Below are positions 44,579 through 54,163 of a stretch of 64,000 nt of DNA, in pieces (position 1 is the stretch's first letter; each line of letters opens with the position of its first letter). The notes beneath the pieces were generated by a model, which worked only from the letters and a program-made list of their open reading frames with translations, was not told the DNA's origin and did not search any database. The stretch is from Streptomyces sp. I05A-00742. Its GTDB lineage: Bacteria; Actinomycetota; Actinomycetes; Streptomycetales; Streptomycetaceae. The stretch lies in NCBI RefSeq assembly GCF_013055795.1, contig NZ_JABETO010000002.1, forward strand, positions 129,738-193,737, in the 5' to 3' direction. The position numbers and the translations under genes are program-made.

Positions 44579-45559
44579 TCAAGGCCTCACTTTCAGACGG
44601 TCCGGCCGCCACATATTCGCCCATGCGCGTACCGGCCGCGCTTCTGGTCCCATCGGATGCCGGAAGGGGCGCAGAGGATCAACCTCAGCCCAGGGGGTCA
44701 GTGCCGCCGCGGGGTCGCCACGCTCGGGAAGCCAGGGAGCGAGCCGCTGCCAGACCTCGCCCGCGTGGGCGGGACGGTCGAGCGGGTCCTTGGCAAGCAG
44801 CTGGAGTACGAGGGCTTCCAGGTCGCTGGGGGTTTCGGGGCGCAGATCGCGCAGAGGGGTGGGAGGCCGATCGAGGATAAGGCCGGGGAGCATGAGTTCC
44901 GAGCGGTGCTCGAAGACGGGTTCGCCGGCGAGCATCTTGTGAAGCAGACAGCCGAGGGCGTACAGGTCGGTGCGGTGGTCAATCGGTTTGCACAGCACCT
45001 GTTCGGGGGCCATGCACTCCAGGCTGCCGGGCCGCTCTCCAGTGGCGGTGAGCTTGGCGGTGCCGGGTTCCAGGAAGGCGGCGACGCCGAAGTCGAGGAC
45101 CTTGACCACGCCGTCGGTGCGGATGACGACGTTGCGGCCCTTGAGGTCGCGGTGGACGACGTCGCGGGCGTGCACGGAGCCGAGGACAGAGGCGATCTGC
45201 ACCCCGACCGAGGCGGCCTCCTGAACGCTCAGCCGTTCCTGTTCGGCGATCCGGTCGTCCAGGTCGATGCCAGTCACATACTGCATGACCAGGAACCGGG
45301 TGCCCTTATCTTCACCGAGGTCGTAGACAGTGGCGATGCCGGTGTGGTCGAGGCGGGCGGCGGCCCGGGCTTCACGCTGGAACCGTTCGGCATCTCGGGA
45401 CCGCTCGTTCTCAGTCAGGCCAGGAGTCACCTTCATGGTCTTGAGCGCGACATCGCGGCCAAGGTTTTCGTCGTGGGCGAGCCAGACGACGCCCATCCCG
45501 CCGGATCCGATCTCCTGCTTGATCCGGTAGCGCTTGGCGATCACAGGTCCGATGTCCAT
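44579..45559 (-). CDS. Serine/threonine protein kinase
   Basis: This is a 326-aa Hanks-type kinase. The Gly-rich loop IGSGGMGVVWLAHD is at about residues 17-30, the ATP lysine in DVALK, the catalytic loop HRDLKGRNVVI and DFG in VLDFGVAAF. APE is represented by CMAPEQ. There is no membrane helix, PASTA or sensor domain. It is a soluble kinase with a 50-residue tail. The ATG at 45559 was chosen because the open extension to 45667 is Pro/Ala-rich and not kinase-like. It converges with jetD and diverges from the big helicase, and may regulate or belong to the defence island. The 268 bp before it hold no gene I can support. Confidence 0.88.
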   Translation of the reverse strand: MDIGPVIAKRYRIKQEIGSGGMGVVWLAHDENLGRDVALKTMKVTPGLTENERSRDAERFQREARAAARLDHTGIATVYDLGEDKGTRFLVMQYVTGIDLDDRIAEQERLSVQEAASVGVQIASVLGSVHARDVVHRDLKGRNVVIRTDGVVKVLDFGVAAFLEPGTAKLTATGERPGSLECMAPEQVLCKPIDHRTDLYALGCLLHKMLAGEPVFEHRSELMLPGLILDRPPTPLRDLRPETPSDLEALVLQLLAKDPLDRPAHAGEVWQRLAPWLPERGDPAAALTPWAEVDPLRPFRHPMGPEARPVRAWANMWRPDRLKVRP

Positions 45560-45684
45560 GTGCGGGGCGACTCCGTCCGGGTCAGTCTGGTCCGTGGCCC
45601 GATGCGGCCGCGGGGCGGGCGCATCGGAGAGAGTGTGGCATGGGCACGGCGCATCCGTGTCCCACACACCACCACAGTTACGTA

Positions 45685-45700
45685 TTGACTGAGTTCACAG
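45685..45700. promoter_or_regulatory. Shared 16-bp motif, site 1 (kinase/helicase divergent region)
   Basis: TTGACTGAGTTCACAG differs by one base from the motif at 61846-61861. It lies 107 bp before the helicase GTG and 126 bp before the kinase ATG. TTGACT could serve as a -35, and on the other strand TGAACT could serve as a -10. A partial dyad CTG-N6-CAG is centred in it. A GTTG/CAAC inverted repeat follows at about 45707-45720. Confidence 0.45.
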
Positions 45701-45806
45701 CTACATGTTGTGATGTGCAACGTACGATCAAGGGGAGTGCGGCGCGCTGCTGACGCCGGGTCGATACCTTTGCTCCCGGACCGCTTCTGGAACGAGTGGG
45801 GAACAC

Positions 45807-48800
45807 GTGGACGTCTTCGAAGTGCACCGGCGGCTCATCCGGGACTACAAGGAGTACACCTCCGGGTCAGTGGTGATCGACGACCGCCGGATCGACGAGA
45901 AGGTGTCGAAGTCGCTCGCTGACGGAGACCAGTGGCCCGACCCCTACCTCTCCCTCAACCCGAGCTTTGCATCCGGCGGGTCGGTCGAGGATCTTGCACA
46001 CCCGTCGGGGCTGCTGCACCCGGAGTGCGCGAATATCTTCCGTACGGGCAAGGAAGAGCGGGGCGAGACCGTACGCCCGATCCGCTTCCACCAACACCAG
46101 CGGGAAGCAATCGAGGCTGCCCGGTCGAGGTGCTCATACGTTCTGACCACCGGCACTGGCTCCGGCAAGAGCCTCGGCTACATCGTGCCCATCGTCGACC
46201 GGGTACTGCGCGAGAAGGAGGACGGTGCCGCACCCGGCATCAAGGCGATCATCGTCTACCCCATGAACGCCCTCGCCAACAGCCAGGAGCGCGAGCTGAA
46301 GAAGTTCCTCACCGCCGGATACGGCAAGGGGAACGAGCCGGTCACCTACGCCCGCTACACCGGCCAGGAGACGCAGCACGAGAAGGATGCCGTCCTCGAT
46401 TCGCCGCCCGACATCCTGCTCACCAACTACGTGATGCTGGAGCTGATGCTCACTCGGCCCGCCGAGCGAAGGAAGCTCATCGGGGCGGCCAAAGGGCTGC
46501 GCTTCCTCGTCCTCGACGAGCTGCACACCTACCGGGGGCGGCAAGGCGCCGACGTGGCCATGCTGGTGCGGCGGGTGCGCGAGGCCTGCCAGTCGCCCGC
46601 CCTGCAGTGTGTGGGCACGTCCGCGACGATGGCCACCGGCGGCACGCCCGCCTCGCGCCGCCGTGAGGTCGCCCGAGTCGCCTCAACCCTCTTCGATACG
46701 GAGATCTCCCCGGAGCACGTCGTCGGCGAGACCCTGGTACGGGCAACCGGCGACGCCACGCCCACGCCAACCGAACTCGCCGCGTGCGTAAAGGAGAACA
46801 ACCCGCCTGCGGAGTACGATCAGCTCGCCGCCTATCCGCTGGCCCGGTGGATCGAGACGACCTTCGGCCTGGTCGAGACCGAGGACGAGGACGGCAGCAC
46901 GCTCCTGGTGCGCGCCGCCCCCGTCACCGTGGAGGCCGCAGCCCGGCTGCTGCGCTCCGAAGCATTCGACATCGAGGACGGCGACCCCGAAGAGCGGTGG
47001 TACGCCGCCTGCGCTGAGGCCATCAGGGCCACCCTCCAGGCGGGCTCGCGCGCCCGCGGCCCCGAGGACCACCGCCCTCTGTTCGCCTTCCGGCTGCACC
47101 AGTTCCTTTCCAAAGGTGGTTCCGTCTACGTCTCCCTGGAGCCGGCGAGCGAACGCCACATCACCCGCACCTATCAGCAGCGCGTCCCGAACGCCCCCGA
47201 GAAGCTGCTGCTTCCGCTCTCCTTCTGCCGCGAGTGCGGGCAGGAATACCTGACGGTGGCCCGCGAGCAGCTCGACGACGGCAGCATGTCCTTCCGTACA
47301 CGGGAGGATGAGGACGACGAGCAGGGGTATCTGTACGTCTCGGCCGTCAACCCCTGGCCGGAGAAGGTCGGAGACGCCATCGAGCAGCGGCGCTTCCCCG
47401 ACAGCTGGCTCACCTTCGACGAGCGCAAGGGCGCCCCGGTACTCACCGCAAGTCGCAGGAAGCGGGCGCCACAGCCGGTGTGGGTGCGCCCGGACGGCAC
47501 CGGTGGGGGCAAAGTGAATGGCGGGCTGTACGCGGCCTACATGCCGGCCCCGTTCCTGTTCTGCTTGGAGTGCGGCGTCGGCTACGAGCAGGTCAAGGAA
47601 CGGGACTTCGCCAAGCTGATGACCCTCGACCAGGAGGGCCGGTCGACTGCCACCTCGGTCGTCAGCGCCTCGATCGTGCGTCACCTGAAGAGCCTTCCCG
47701 CGTCGGAACTCAAGAAGGACGCACGAAAGCTGCTCACCTTCGTCGACAACCGACAGGATGCGAGCCTCCAGTCGGGGCACTTCAACGACTTCGTCATGGT
47801 GACCCAGCTGCGCGGCGCCCTCTACCGGGCGATGGTCACGGCCGGCGAAAAGGGACTGCGCTGGAAGCGGCTCGGCGAGGAGGTGGTAGCGGCGATGGGG
47901 CTCTCCCCGCACGAGTACGCGGCCAACCCCACCGAGATCGACGAGCTGGCCGAGGGCACGCTCGAAGCGCTGGCCGCAATCGCCGAGTACCGCCTCTTCC
48001 TGGATCTGGAGCGCGGCTGGCGCGTCACCATGCCCAACCTGGAGCAGACAGGGCTCCTCGGCTTGGAGTATGGGGGCCTGGACGCGATCGCCGGCGACGA
48101 GGACCGGTGGAAGGACGCCGCGGGCCCGTTGCGGACGGCCACGCCCGAGGTCCGACGCCGGCTGTCCACGGTCCTCATGGACGAGCTGCGCCGCCAGCGC
48201 GCCGTGGACACCCCGTACTTCACCGAAGCCAAGTTCGCCGAGCTGCGCAAGGAGTCGGCGAGGCTCAACGATGCGTGGGGGATCGCCGACACGGAGTCGG
48301 CGCCGCCGATGGCCGGTGTCGCCGTCGCCCGGGCAGGGCGACCGGGCCGCACCGGACGGGGCCGTAGCGAGCTGAACCTCACGGGCCGCGGTGCCTTCGG
48401 CCGTCATGTCCGCAAGCCCGCCACTTTCCCTCAGTGGGGGCAGGGACTCTCACTGGACGAAGCCCAGGACGTCATCCGCGACCTGCTCGCTGTCCTGGCA
48501 GCCGGCGGGGTCCTCACCGAAGTCTCCCAGGGGCGGGGCGAGGAGCCCGGCTACCGGATCAACCACACGGTGATCCGCTGGCACGCCCGGGATGAGGACC
48601 ACGGCGCGGTGGACCGGCTGCGCCGCACCTACCGCGACGAACGCGGGCCCCGCGTCAACGCCTTCTTCAAGCGCCTCTACCAGGACATCGCCGCCACCTT
48701 CGCCGGTCTGCACGCCGCCGAGCACACGGCGCAGGTCCACCCAGAGATCCGCCAGGAGCGCGAGGACCTGTTCAGCGAAGGCACCCGGCTTCCGCTCCTG

Positions 48801-51092
48801 TACTGCTCACCGACGATGGAGCTCGGCGTCGACATCGCCAGCCTCAACGCGGTCAACCTGCGCAATGTGCCACCGACGCCCGCCAACTACGCGCAGCGTT
48901 CGGGCCGTGCAGGCCGCAGCGGGCAGCCCGCCCTCGTCACCACGTACTGCGCGACCGGCAACAGCCACGACCAGTACTACTTCACCCGGCGCGACCAGAT
49001 GGTGGCCGGCGCCGTCGCCCCGCCGCGTCTGGACCTGGGCAACGAAGATCTGCTCGCCTCACACGTCCACGCGATCTGGCTCGCCGAGACCGGGCTCGAG
49101 CTCAGCCGCTCCATGACCAAGCTGCTCGACTCCGACGGCAAGAATCCCTCGCTCACGGTGGTGCCGTCGGTGGCCCAGCAGATCGACGACCGGGACGCGC
49201 AGCGGCGCGCCCTGGTCCGGGCCAGCACCGTCCTGGACGGATGTCTCGACCTGCTGCGTTCCACCTCCTGGTGGCACGAACAGTGGCTGGAGCAGACCGT
49301 CAAGGCCGCGCCGGGCAGCTTCCGCAAGGCCTGCGGACGCTGGATGACCCTCTTCCGACGCGCCCTGCAGGAACGGGAGATCCAGCACGACAACATCCTC
49401 AACCGCACCGCCACCGGCCGCTCCAAGGATCAGGCCAAGCGCCGCCGCGCCCAGGCCGAGAGCCAGCTCGCCCTGCTCCGCAATGAGCAGGGCGGCGAGC
49501 GGACCGTGATGTCCGACTTCTATCCGTACCGCTACTTCGCCTCCGAGGGCTTCCTGCCGGGCTACTCCTTCCCCCGGCTGCCGCTCGCCGCCTACATCCC
49601 GGGCACGGGCCGCACCAGCCGCGGCGGCTACGACGGCGACTATCTGCAGCGGTCCAGATTCATCGCGATCCGCGAGTTCGGGCCCGGCGCGCTGATCTAC
49701 CACGAGGGCAGCCGCTACAAGGTGGACCGGGTACAGCTGCCGCCGGACACCGCCGGCGAGCTGACCACCGAGAGCGCGAAGGTCTGCGGGCGCTGCGGCT
49801 ACCTGTCCCCGGAGGAGCTGCGGGAGGACACCTGCGGGGGCTGCGAGAGCGGCCTCGGTGACGCCCGGACCGGCCTGCTGCACCTGCACACCGTCTTCAC
49901 ACACCGCCGCGACCGGATCTCCTCCGACGAGGAGGAACGCCAGCGCACCGGCTACAAGGTGGAGATCTCCTACCGCTTCAAGAAGCACGAGGACGGCCGG
50001 GACGGTTCGCTGCGGGCCACGGCGCAGGCCGCGTCCGGACGCGCCCTCGCGGAGCTGGCCTACGGCGACAGCGCCACCGTCCGGCTCACCAACCTCGGCT
50101 ACCGCCGGTCCGTCGGCAAGGGCGAGATCGGCTTCTGGATGGATCCGGTGACCGGAGAGTGGCTTGCAGGCAACACCTCCAAGCCCGGCGCGGCGGGCCC
50201 CGGCCGGGAATCGCTCCAGGAGCAGGAGGGCCTCGCGGACGCCGAGAAGGCGAACCGTAAGATGCCCGTGATCCCATATGTGCAGGACACCCGGAACATC
50301 CTCGTCGTCAAGCTGGCCGAGCCGGTCGACCGGGACACCGCCGTCACCCTCCAGTACGCCCTGGAGCGCGGCATCGAGGCCGAGTTCCAGCTGGAGGACT
50401 CCGAGCTCGACACCGAGGAGCTGCCTCCGTTCGAGGGGCCGCGTGAGCGGCTGCTGTTCATCGAGAGCGCGGAGGGCGGCGCGGGAGTGCTCCGGCGCCT
50501 CCAGGCCGAGCCGGACGCCCTCGCGCGCGCCGCCCGCAAGGCACTGGAGATCGCCCACTTCGACCAGCTGGGCCGCGACCGCGGCGACGAGAAGAGCAAC
50601 GGCGACCCCTGCGAGAAGGGCTGCTACGACTGTCTGCTCTCCTTCGGCAACCAACGCCACCACCGCGCCATCGACCGCCATCTGGTGAGCGAACTGCTGC
50701 AGGCCTTCGCGGGCGGGAGCGTCGGCGGCAGCACCCCGGGCCGGTCGCGGGACGAGCATGCGGACTCGCTCAGGCAGGGGGCCGACTCCCGCCTCGAGGA
50801 ACGCTTCGTCGAATACCTGAGGTCGCACGGCCACCGGCTCCCCGACCACCAGCAGGTCAAGGTGCGCGAGGCCCTGTCCAAGCCGGACTTCGTGTACGAC
50901 ACCGGATTCGGCCCGGTCGCGGTCTTCGTCGACGGCCCGCATCACGATCACTCCGACATCGCGCTGCGCGACGAGGAGGCGGAGGAACGGCTGAAGGAGA
51001 TCGGTTGGGACGTGGTCCGGGTCCGGTACGACGACGACTGGTCGAAGAAGGTCGCCGAGTACCCTCAGGTGTTCGGCGAACCACGCCGCTGA
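45807..51092 (+). CDS. YprA-family DUF1998 superfamily 2 helicase with C-terminal nuclease-like domain
   Basis: This 1761-aa helicase has Walker A TTGTGSGKSLGY at residues 114-125, DELH at about 237, and motif VI in NYAQRSGRAGRSGQPALV at about 1030-1048. Cys clusters FCRECGQEY and FCLECGVGY precede it, and a zinc ribbon CGRCGYLSPEELREDTCGGC is near 1330-1350. The DUF1998 end, LLFIESAEGGAGVLRRL and CEKGCYDCLLSFGNQ (about 1605), is followed by a PD-(D/E)xK-like domain with KPDFVYDTGFGPVAVFVDG (about 1695). Such helicases are central to DISARM (DrmA/DrmB), Druantia (DruE) and Dpd. The size and single-chain DUF1998 resemble DruE. GTG 45807 follows GGGGA. Confidence 0.88.
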   Translation: MDVFEVHRRLIRDYKEYTSGSVVIDDRRIDEKVSKSLADGDQWPDPYLSLNPSFASGGSVEDLAHPSGLLHPECANIFRTGKEERGETVRPIRFHQHQREAIEAARSRCSYVLTTGTGSGKSLGYIVPIVDRVLREKEDGAAPGIKAIIVYPMNALANSQERELKKFLTAGYGKGNEPVTYARYTGQETQHEKDAVLDSPPDILLTNYVMLELMLTRPAERRKLIGAAKGLRFLVLDELHTYRGRQGADVAMLVRRVREACQSPALQCVGTSATMATGGTPASRRREVARVASTLFDTEISPEHVVGETLVRATGDATPTPTELAACVKENNPPAEYDQLAAYPLARWIETTFGLVETEDEDGSTLLVRAAPVTVEAAARLLRSEAFDIEDGDPEERWYAACAEAIRATLQAGSRARGPEDHRPLFAFRLHQFLSKGGSVYVSLEPASERHITRTYQQRVPNAPEKLLLPLSFCRECGQEYLTVAREQLDDGSMSFRTREDEDDEQGYLYVSAVNPWPEKVGDAIEQRRFPDSWLTFDERKGAPVLTASRRKRAPQPVWVRPDGTGGGKVNGGLYAAYMPAPFLFCLECGVGYEQVKERDFAKLMTLDQEGRSTATSVVSASIVRHLKSLPASELKKDARKLLTFVDNRQDASLQSGHFNDFVMVTQLRGALYRAMVTAGEKGLRWKRLGEEVVAAMGLSPHEYAANPTEIDELAEGTLEALAAIAEYRLFLDLERGWRVTMPNLEQTGLLGLEYGGLDAIAGDEDRWKDAAGPLRTATPEVRRRLSTVLMDELRRQRAVDTPYFTEAKFAELRKESARLNDAWGIADTESAPPMAGVAVARAGRPGRTGRGRSELNLTGRGAFGRHVRKPATFPQWGQGLSLDEAQDVIRDLLAVLAAGGVLTEVSQGRGEEPGYRINHTVIRWHARDEDHGAVDRLRRTYRDERGPRVNAFFKRLYQDIAATFAGLHAAEHTAQVHPEIRQEREDLFSEGTRLPLLYCSPTMELGVDIASLNAVNLRNVPPTPANYAQRSGRAGRSGQPALVTTYCATGNSHDQYYFTRRDQMVAGAVAPPRLDLGNEDLLASHVHAIWLAETGLELSRSMTKLLDSDGKNPSLTVVPSVAQQIDDRDAQRRALVRASTVLDGCLDLLRSTSWWHEQWLEQTVKAAPGSFRKACGRWMTLFRRALQEREIQHDNILNRTATGRSKDQAKRRRAQAESQLALLRNEQGGERTVMSDFYPYRYFASEGFLPGYSFPRLPLAAYIPGTGRTSRGGYDGDYLQRSRFIAIREFGPGALIYHEGSRYKVDRVQLPPDTAGELTTESAKVCGRCGYLSPEELREDTCGGCESGLGDARTGLLHLHTVFTHRRDRISSDEEERQRTGYKVEISYRFKKHEDGRDGSLRATAQAASGRALAELAYGDSATVRLTNLGYRRSVGKGEIGFWMDPVTGEWLAGNTSKPGAAGPGRESLQEQEGLADAEKANRKMPVIPYVQDTRNILVVKLAEPVDRDTAVTLQYALERGIEAEFQLEDSELDTEELPPFEGPRERLLFIESAEGGAGVLRRLQAEPDALARAARKALEIAHFDQLGRDRGDEKSNGDPCEKGCYDCLLSFGNQRHHRAIDRHLVSELLQAFAGGSVGGSTPGRSRDEHADSLRQGADSRLEERFVEYLRSHGHRLPDHQQVKVREALSKPDFVYDTGFGPVAVFVDGPHHDHSDIALRDEEAEERLKEIGWDVVRVRYDDDWSKKVAEYPQVFGEPRR

Positions 51093-51211
51093 TCGCGGCC
51101 GGACACGCGTTCCGCTGTTCCGGCCGACGGGATCGTGCACCCCGCCGGCCGGCTGTTCCCAGCACGACTCACCGCCCGATCCGCCCACGACATCCATCCC
51201 GGAAGGCCCGT

Positions 51212-54163
51212 ATGACCACCGCCGTCCCGCCGGCCCCGAAGTACGCCGTCGGCTCCCTCGTCCACGCCCGGGGCCGTGAGTGGGTAGTGCTGCCCGACTC
51301 CACCGAGGAGCTGCTGGTGCTGCGCCCGCTGGGCGGGGCCGATGTCGACATCGCGGGGGTGCTGCCCGGACTGGAGACCGTGGTGCCCGCCACGTTCGCC
51401 CCGCCCACGCCCTCCGACCTCGGCGACCAGCACACCGCAGGTCTCCTGCGCACGGCCCTACGGATCGGGTTCCGGGCCGGGGCCGGTCCCTTCCGGTCAC
51501 TGGCGTCGATCGCCGTGGACCCACGTCCGTACCAGCTCGTGCCGCTGATGATGGCGCTGCGCCAGGACACGGTGCGGTTGCTGATCGCCGACGACGTGGG
51601 CATCGGCAAGACGGTCGAGTCGGGGCTGATCGCCGCCGAGCTGCTCGCGCAGGGCGACGCCCGCGGCCTGGTGGTGCTGTGTTCACCCGCGCTGGCCGAG
51701 CAGTGGCGGGCCGAGCTGCACGGCAAGTTCGGCATCGACGCGCGTCTGGTGCTGCCCGCCACCATCGGCCGTCTTGAGCGCGAGACGCCGTACGGGCAGT
51801 CGGTTTTCCGCCAGGACGGCGCTTACGTCGTGTCGACCGACTTCATCAAGTCTCCCCGGCACCGCGAGGACTTCCTGCGCAACTGCCCCGACCTGGTGAT
51901 CGTCGACGAGGCGCACACCTGCGTCGCGGACTCGACTGCCCGTGTCTCGGAGCGCACCTCGCAGCAGCGGTACGGGCTGCTGCGTGCACTCGCCGACGAC
52001 CCCACCCGGCACCTGCTCCTGGTCACGGCTACCCCGCACAGCGGCAAGGAGGAGCCCTTCCGCCGACTGCTCGGGCTGCTGGACGAGCGCCTCGCCATGG
52101 TCAGCTTCGACACCCGTGCAGGGCGTGAGCTCCTCGCCGAGTTCTTCGTCCAGCGCCGCCGGGCCGACATCCGCGAGGACTTCCAGGACGGCGCACACTT
52201 CCCCTCCACCCGCGACTCCGCCGAGGTCTCCTACACCTTGCACCGCGACTACCGCAGGTTGCTCGGCGAGGTCCTGGCCTACGCTCGCGAGACGGTGCGC
52301 TCCGCCGACGGTGCGCTCCAGCAGCGGCAGCGCTGGTGGTCCACGCTCGCGCTGCTGCGCACCCTGTCCTCCTCGCCCGCCGCCGCCGTACGATCCCTGA
52401 ACACCAGGGCGGGCGTGCAGGAGGCGGACACCCCCGACGAGGTGGACCGCACCGGGCAGTCGACGGTCTCCGACCCGGCCGACAGCGACAGCACGCAGAC
52501 CGCCGACGAGGTCCCGGGCAGCCTGTTGCCCACTGCCGTGCCCACGGACGGCGACGAGATCGGCGACGAGGAGAAGGCCCGGCTGGTGGCCATGGCCGTG
52601 GCTGCCAAGAAGCTCGCCGGGCCCACCCGTGACGCCAAGCTGAAGAAGCTCGTGACGACGGTCACCGACCTGCTCGACGCCGGCTACCGGCCGATTGTGT
52701 TCTGCCGCTACATCGCGACCTCCGACTACGTGGCCGACCACCTGACGAAGGTGCTCAACAAGAAGGGGACCGAACACCGGGTGGCGGTCGCCTCAGTCAC
52801 CGGCGAGCTCTCGCCCGATATGCGGCTGAACCGGATCGCCGAGCTGACCGGCGCCGACGAGAACGGCGATCCGGCACCTGAGCGACGCGTCCTGGTGGCC
52901 ACCGACTGCCTGTCGGAGGGCGTCAACCTCCAGGAGTCCTTCGACGCCGTCGTCCACTACGACCTGGCCTGGAACCCGACCCGCCACGAGCAGCGCGAAG
53001 GCCGAGTCGACCGCTTCGGGCAGCGCACCGACACCGTGAAGGCACTCACCCTGTACGGGGCGGACAACCCGGTCGACGACATCGTCCTGAAGGTGCTGCT
53101 GCGCAAGCACGAGCACATCCGCCGCGCCACCGGCATCTCGGTCCCCGTGCCGCAGCAGGCGGAAAGCGCCATGCAGGCGGTCTTCGAGGAGCTGATCCTG
53201 CACGGCGAAACCCCCGCCTTCGAACAAGAGGGGCTGTTCGAGCGGGACCAAGTACCCGCCGCCGAACAGTTGGAGATCGCCTGGGAATCCTCCGCCGAAC
53301 GCGAGAAGGTGTCCCGGTCCCGCTATGCCCAGAACACGATCAAGAAGGAGGAGGTGGCTGCCGAGGTCGCCGAGATCCGTGCCGCGCTCGGCACCGGCGA
53401 GGAAGTCAGGGAGTTCACCCGCCGCGCGCTCAACGCGCTGCGCGGCGTGCCCGCCGATCGCAAGCAGGGCGGTTTCACCGTGCACACCGACGCCCTGCCG
53501 CAGGGCCTGCGGGACGGCGTCACTGCCGCTCTCGGCCCCCGCCATCCGCGCCCGGTCGTCTTCCACGACGCGCCGAGCGCCCCGCGCGGCGAGGTGGCGC
53601 TGACCCGTACCGACCCGGTGGTGGCAGCGACGGCCCGCTTCGTCCTGGACACTGCGCTGGACGAGAAGTTCCCGGACTGGCAGCGCCCGGCCCGCCGCTG
53701 CGGAGTGGTACGCACTACCGCTGTGCGGCGACCCACCACAATGCTGCTCGTCCGGCACCGTTTCCAGCTGAACCTGCCGACCCGCGACGGCGGGGTCCGC
53801 ACCCAACTCGCCGAGGACGCAAGGGTGGTGGCCTTCCAAGGCAGGCCCGAAGCACCGCAGTGGCTCCCGGAGGAGGAGGCTCTGGCGCTCCTCACGGCCC
53901 GCGCGACCGGCAACTCCGACCCGGGGTTCGCCACCGATCACATCACTCAGATCCTCGCCGCCCTGCACACCGGCCTGATGGACGAACTGCGCTTCCGTTC
54001 CAAGGCCGCCGCGAAGGAGCTGGAGGCCTCGCACCACCGCGTCCGCACCGCGGCCAAGGCGCGTCTCGCCGGCCTGAGGGCCGCCCCGCAGGGCGACCCG
54101 GACGTTCTGGGCGTCTTCCTCTACCGCCCGGCCGCCACGATCCAGCTGGGAGCGGACGCATGA
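51212..54163 (+). CDS. drmD: SNF2-family helicase, DrmD-like
   Basis: This is a 983-aa Swi2/Snf2-type translocase. Motif I is ADDVGIGKT (residues 126-134), motif [11 protein letters not shown] (about 231), motif [15 protein letters not shown], and motifs V-VI are [31 protein letters not shown] and [16 protein letters not shown] coiled segment and a C-terminal domain ending [15 protein letters not shown] follow. This is the layout of DrmD of class 1 DISARM. The ATG at 51212 has GGAAGG six bases upstream, and the stop overlaps the methyltransferase start as ATGA. It probably feeds DNA to the methyltransferase/helicase partners. Confidence 0.85.
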   Translation: MTTAVPPAPKYAVGSLVHARGREWVVLPDSTEELLVLRPLGGADVDIAGVLPGLETVVPATFAPPTPSDLGDQHTAGLLRTALRIGFRAGAGPFRSLASIAVDPRPYQLVPLMMALRQDTVRLLIADDVGIGKTVESGLIAAELLAQGDARGLVVLCSPALAEQWRAELHGKFGIDARLVLPATIGRLERETPYGQSVFRQDGAYVVSTDFIKSPRHREDFLRNCPDLVIVDEAHTCVADSTARVSERTSQQRYGLLRALADDPTRHLLLVTATPHSGKEEPFRRLLGLLDERLAMVSFDTRAGRELLAEFFVQRRRADIREDFQDGAHFPSTRDSAEVSYTLHRDYRRLLGEVLAYARETVRSADGALQQRQRWWSTLALLRTLSSSPAAAVRSLNTRAGVQEADTPDEVDRTGQSTVSDPADSDSTQTADEVPGSLLPTAVPTDGDEIGDEEKARLVAMAVAAKKLAGPTRDAKLKKLVTTVTDLLDAGYRPIVFCRYIATSDYVADHLTKVLNKKGTEHRVAVASVTGELSPDMRLNRIAELTGADENGDPAPERRVLVATDCLSEGVNLQESFDAVVHYDLAWNPTRHEQREGRVDRFGQRTDTVKALTLYGADNPVDDIVLKVLLRKHEHIRRATGISVPVPQQAESAMQAVFEELILHGETPAFEQEGLFERDQVPAAEQLEIAWESSAEREKVSRSRYAQNTIKKEEVAAEVAEIRAALGTGEEVREFTRRALNALRGVPADRKQGGFTVHTDALPQGLRDGVTAALGPRHPRPVVFHDAPSAPRGEVALTRTDPVVAATARFVLDTALDEKFPDWQRPARRCGVVRTTAVRRPTTMLLVRHRFQLNLPTRDGGVRTQLAEDARVVAFQGRPEAPQWLPEEEALALLTARATGNSDPGFATDHITQILAALHTGLMDELRFRSKAAAKELEASHHRVRTAAKARLAGLRAAPQGDPDVLGVFLYRPAATIQLGADA

